64,000 nucleotides of DNA from Rhipicephalus microplus (taxonomy: Eukaryota; Arthropoda; Arachnida; Ixodida; Ixodidae). Numbering within the stretch: position 1 is the stretch's first letter; the number at the start of each line of letters is the position of its first letter. Both the position numbers and the translations under genes were made by a program. Below the pieces are notes generated by a model, which ran no database searches, was not told the origin of the DNA, and saw nothing but the letters and a program-made list of their open reading frames with translations. Shown here piece after piece: positions 61,093 to 64,000 of the stretch. The stretch is taken from assembly GCF_043290135.1 (NCBI RefSeq), contig NC_134707.1, positions 81,176,987-81,240,986 on the forward strand, in the 5' to 3' direction.

Positions 61093-62688
61093 ATGGCTGC
61101 TTCGCGGGACTTTTGTCCGCTGTCCCTTTTAGCGGATGCCGCGTTGCACACGGAGGCCATTGCCTCTATGAACGGGAACCCTTCTGCACCCGTCCGTGTC
61201 GGCACCCCCTATTGCGGTGACGACACGAGGCGCCTAGCCGCTCCCTTTGGAGATGGCGCGTCGCTTCGGAATGGGCCTCTTGCCCTACCCGAACGTTACG
61301 CACAAGCGCCTCCGACTGCTAATGCGCCCTTTGGCATGCATGGCAGTTCGTCGGCACAGCGCTCGCAGTCGGTTCCCTGCGGAATTGACGGGGCCCTCGC
61401 CGACTTTTGCCCGCTATCAGCCGTGCAACCGACACTTCGACCGCACGCTGCGCAGGCGCCTGAATTGTCGATGGTAGCCGCACCAAGTGCGCCTTTGGTT
61501 CGACAACAGGCATATCCCACAAGGAGCCTATTTTGCTCTGGGAATGGCGCGCCGGGCGGTGGTCTGTTTGAAACCGCCCCACTGATCGAGCTGGGCGACT
61601 GCTCGCCTTCGCTCGACCGCGCCGCTAACGCACCAACGGTTTCCTACGAAGCCGGTGCGACGACGCAGACTTTGCTGCAAAACGCCGTGCAGATGATCCA
61701 AGCACTCTCGGGAGCTGTGCAAACGCTTTCGGCTGTTCCGAAAAGCGGTCACCCCGCTGTTATGTTGCCTGTGCCAACCTACAGCGGATACGGTGATCAG
61801 CTCACCGCCCGAGATTACCTCGACTCTCTGTCACGTTATCAGAGAGCGATGGGTTTGGATGATAAGGTGGTGCTCGAACGTGTTGTTCCAGCTGCACTGA
61901 CTGACACGGCGGCGCGATGGTATCGGCTTTCCGGTTACCGTGCAGCAAACCTCGAGGAATTTCGTGCGGTCTTTTTGCGCGAATTCCTACCCGCTGACTA
62001 CGAAAGTAGGATGCGGCGAGAGCTCGAGCTCCGTACACAAGCTCCTGACGAGTCTTTACAGGAGTATGTACGGGCGATGGATGAACTTATTTCTATCGCT
62101 GAGCCCCGAGCCTCGAACGAGGAACGCGTCGAACGGGTGATACGGCAGGCACATCCGACTTTTTCGGCTTACCTGCGCGGCGGCCGCTTCAGTGATTTGG
62201 AAGCGTTGGCCGCCGAGGCGAAGCGCATCCAAGGCGACATTCTCGCCGCGCGTGCCTATCGCCCGCCGCCGCCAGCCAGCGACGCCCTTGAGCCGCGCTG
62301 CGCTTGGAGAGGGGCCATGACCCTTCCCCAACGGCAACAGCCTCTCCGCGCCGCCTTTGCGGCTGCAACCGGCTGTGCGTGGGAGTTGAGCGATCGCGCT
62401 CTTGACCCCTTTACGCATGAAAGGTGGGCAGCCTGCGCTGCTCCACCTGAAACCTCCACGCAGGGACGCTTTTCGACCCAACGTAATGTGGGAGGTGCGG
62501 CTCGCAGAAACGTATCCTACGATAACGTAGCGAGCCGATCACGACAGCTCGAAGCTGCTCCGTCTGGGAATACAGACCGTGATGGAGTGCGCTGTTACCG
62601 CTGCCGTGAAAGAGGGCACATAGCAAGGGAATGCACCGGATCCAGGCCTCCTGCGAGGCAGGGAAACGGGCTTCCGGGTCGTTCGTGA
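61093..62688 (+). CDS. gag: Gag polyprotein with CCHC zinc knuckle
   Basis: This is the structural capsid and RNA-binding protein of the element, 531 aa. I start it at the ATG at 61093 because it has A at -3 and G at +4. The frame is open further upstream from a TTG at 61045, but there is no earlier ATG in that part. Residues 1-220 are low in recognisable motifs. About residues 228-390 form the retrotransposon Gag domain, including ARWYRL, FLREFLP and the MRRELELR...LQEYV stretch. Residues 501-514 are a single C-X2-C-X4-H-X4-C knuckle (CYRC...GHIAREC). The C-terminus is basic and rich in Pro and Arg. The stop at 62686 lies inside the frameshift stem-loop, so termination gives Gag and slippage gives Gag-Pol. 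No inactivating change is visible. Confidence 0.9.
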   Translation: MAASRDFCPLSLLADAALHTEAIASMNGNPSAPVRVGTPYCGDDTRRLAAPFGDGASLRNGPLALPERYAQAPPTANAPFGMHGSSSAQRSQSVPCGIDGALADFCPLSAVQPTLRPHAAQAPELSMVAAPSAPLVRQQAYPTRSLFCSGNGAPGGGLFETAPLIELGDCSPSLDRAANAPTVSYEAGATTQTLLQNAVQMIQALSGAVQTLSAVPKSGHPAVMLPVPTYSGYGDQLTARDYLDSLSRYQRAMGLDDKVVLERVVPAALTDTAARWYRLSGYRAANLEEFRAVFLREFLPADYESRMRRELELRTQAPDESLQEYVRAMDELISIAEPRASNEERVERVIRQAHPTFSAYLRGGRFSDLEALAAEAKRIQGDILAARAYRPPPPASDALEPRCAWRGAMTLPQRQQPLRAAFAAATGCAWELSDRALDPFTHERWAACAAPPETSTQGRFSTQRNVGGAARRNVSYDNVASRSRQLEAAPSGNTDRDGVRCYRCRERGHIARECTGSRPPARQGNGLPGRS

Positions 62689-62703
62689 ATGCACGACCGA
62701 CCC
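62661..62703 (+). promoter_or_regulatory. Programmed -1 ribosomal frameshift signal, gag to pol
   Basis: The heptamer GGGAAAC (62661-62667) sits in the gag frame as G GGA AAC, the X XXY YYZ form. Eight bases later a stem-loop begins: GGGTCG (62676-62681) pairs with CGACCC (62698-62703), TCGTG (62683-62687) pairs with CACGA (62692-62696), with one T/C mismatch between and loop AATG. The gag stop TGA (62686-62688) falls at the top of this stem. Slipping by -1 enters the long pol frame directly. The same heptamer is used at retroviral gag-pro junctions such as those of MPMV-type viruses. Confidence 0.85.
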
Positions 62704-64000
62704 AACCTTTGCTTCTTCCCTCTGCGTGCAGGGCAAGCACTTTTCTTGCCGATACGCACGCGCCGTTCATTCCGGTCACCATTGCCGGCCGTGAATTTTC
62801 GGCTTTGCTGGACACGGGCGCTAGCGCCTCGTTGTTTGGCGAACAGGTGTTGTCCCACTTGCAGAAGCACTCGGTGCGCTTGCGGGACAGCCGAACGACA
62901 TTCACCCTTGCGAAAGGCGTGGCCCATTCGGCGGGCGCTGCAAGGTTGACTGTCCGATGGGGAGATCGAATGAGACGCTGCCGTCTTATTCATCTTCCAG
63001 GGCTCAATGTTCCAGTGATTCTCGGTCGGGACTTTCTCCTTAAAACCGGTATCGTTGTGGACATTGCGAATGGCGGCTATCGTGATGGCCCATTTTGCCA
63101 ACTCAAGCCGTTCATCAGCCCGCCGGCGCTTACCGTCGCCTTTGCGGCAGAAGCGTCGGAAACGTGCCCTGCGCAGAGTTCGGGGCCAAGCCCCCGCTCA
63201 CCGCATTTGCCCTCTCACAGTCCCCTTTGGGAACGAGAGTCGCGGCACGAACCGTGTCGTGCGCCAACTCCGGGGTCGTACCCTGGCGTTCCGCGCTCGT
63301 CGGCTCGAAACCCCTGCTTGGATCGACCGGCACGACACGAAGAGGCACTACATCCTTTGGTCGCCTGCGCGACTCAGTTGGATGAAGCACAGAAGGCTCG
63401 TCTGTCGACACTGTTACGTCAGTACGACGAGCTCTTCACCGATCAACCTGGCTGCACCGATTTTGTGAGCCACGTGATCGAAACTGGTGACGCGCTTCCT
63501 TTGAAGTGTAACCCCAGGCCCGTCAGTCTCGCCAAAAGGCAGATTATCGATGGGTTGCTAGATGATATGCTTGCGGCTGGCATTATTCGCCGCTCGTCTA
63601 GCTCCTGGGCGTCTCCAATTGTGCTGGTGCCTAAGAAAGATGGCAGTCATCGCCTGTGCGTCGACTATCGCCGTCTGAATGGAGTGACTCGTAAGGATGC
63701 CTATCCGCTCCCCACGATAAACTCCATCGTAGATAACCTGGGTGATGCACGGTACTTTACCACGCTTGACGCCTCTAAAGGTTATCTACAGGTCCGGATG
63801 GGTACCCGTGACCAGTGTAAAACTGCGTTCACGTCCCACAGAGGGTTGTTCGAGTTTACTCGTATGCCCTTTGGTCTTTGCAATGCTCCTGCGACGTTTC
63901 AAAGACTCATGGACCGCGTCCTCGGGGAAGCAAAGTGGTCATACTGCATGTGCTACCTCGACGACATCGTGATTTATTCACGAACCTTCGAAGAGCACTT
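62667..64000 (+). CDS. pol: Pro-Pol polyprotein: protease and reverse transcriptase (partial, -1 frame)
   Basis: This frame is open from 62610 to the window end without a stop. It is made as a Gag-Pol fusion by the frameshift; the only early in-frame ATG (62631) lies inside gag. Counting from 62667, the aspartic protease has ALLDTGAS (catalytic DTG at residue 49, 62811-62819) and the late motif VILGRDFL (about residue 117). A Pro/Ser/Arg-rich linker follows, with little similarity I can name. Reverse transcriptase starts near residue 276 (63.5 kb) with LVPKKDG, CVDYRRLN, TTLDASKGY (first catalytic Asp at residue 368) and YLDD (residues 430-433, 63954-63965). All three catalytic aspartates are present. 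The rest of RT, RNase H and integrase are beyond 64000. Cleavage sites cannot be placed. Confidence 0.92.

Larger units (their letters stand above)
60236..64000 (+). mobile_element. Ty3/gypsy LTR retrotransposon, 5' part (3' part beyond the window)
   Basis: The order is 5' LTR, primer-binding site, gag, then protease and reverse transcriptase in the -1 frame. The RT has Ty3/gypsy-type motifs (WASPIVLVPKKDG, CVDYRRLN, FTRMPFGLCNAPATFQ, YLDDIVIYS). No stops or frameshifts interrupt gag or the visible pol apart from the programmed junction. The element is GC-rich against the AT-rich spacer of the array. Its left flank TATAC (60231-60235) is the candidate target duplication; the right flank is not visible. 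I see no envelope gene, but that region would lie outside. Confidence 0.95.

Noticed and set aside
62689..62949. An 86-aa open frame directly after gag, in the gag frame
   Set aside because: It overlaps the protease coding frame and has no motif; the -1 frame holds DTG and the rest of pol.
60199..63411. Minus-strand and alternate-frame open frames over the LTR, gag and pol
   Set aside because: They are shadows in GC-rich coding sequence and the LTR. None has a recognisable domain, while the plus-strand gag and pol frames do.

Overview
The window is eukaryotic nuclear DNA in two parts. Bases 1-60235 are one uninterrupted, head-to-tail satellite array with a monomer of about 235 bp. Bases 60236-64000 are the 5' part of a Ty3/gypsy LTR retrotransposon inserted into the array and cut off by the window end. 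I see no bacterial features. The host is probably an animal, because the repeated tRNA resembles the intron-containing animal tRNA-Ile(UAU) and the element is Ty3/gypsy. I cannot name the species from the sequence.

Satellite. Each monomer holds a 92-nt tRNA-Ile(UAU)-like gene with a 7-bp acceptor stem, D arm, anticodon TAT, an 18-nt intron after position 37, T arm, and internal A and B boxes. In most units a T5 run follows the 3' end within a few bases. About 143 bp of conserved AT-rich spacer completes the monomer. There are roughly 256 complete tRNA-like copies and one partial copy at the left edge; the array continues beyond base 1. The intron is kept and no CCA is encoded, so the family spread as DNA and not from a mature tRNA. 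Copies differ: most are TAT, while subfamilies carry CAT, TAC or TTT anticodons and one copy has AAT. Many have stem mismatches, lost U33 or lost G18, so the array mixes plausible genes with pseudogenes.

Higher-order layout. Marker units recur every 10-15 monomers, most often 12-14. Larger segments are duplicated: 6,339 bp (8.8-20.8 kb), 3,288-3,522 bp (18-24 kb), 8,455 and 8,925 bp (24-41 kb), 14,089 bp (33-55 kb) and about 30,055 bp (0-2.3 kb against 30-32.3 kb). Copies differ by point changes and by gain or loss of whole monomers, as expected from unequal exchange and gene conversion. The short open frames in the array (61-134 aa, one of 228 aa) read through the tRNA and are not genes.

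Retrotransposon. A 771-bp LTR (60236-61006, TGTGG...CCACA) has an AATAAA signal. It is followed by a primer-binding site matching tRNA-Lys, a perfect inverted repeat, gag (61093-62688, with a CCHC zinc knuckle) and pro-pol in the -1 frame. The gag-pol junction has a textbook -1 frameshift signal: GGGAAAC, an 8-nt spacer and an 11-bp stem-loop. Protease (DTG, ILG) and reverse transcriptase (catalytic D, YLDD) are open with no stop to the window edge, so the element looks young. RNase H, integrase and the 3' LTR lie outside.
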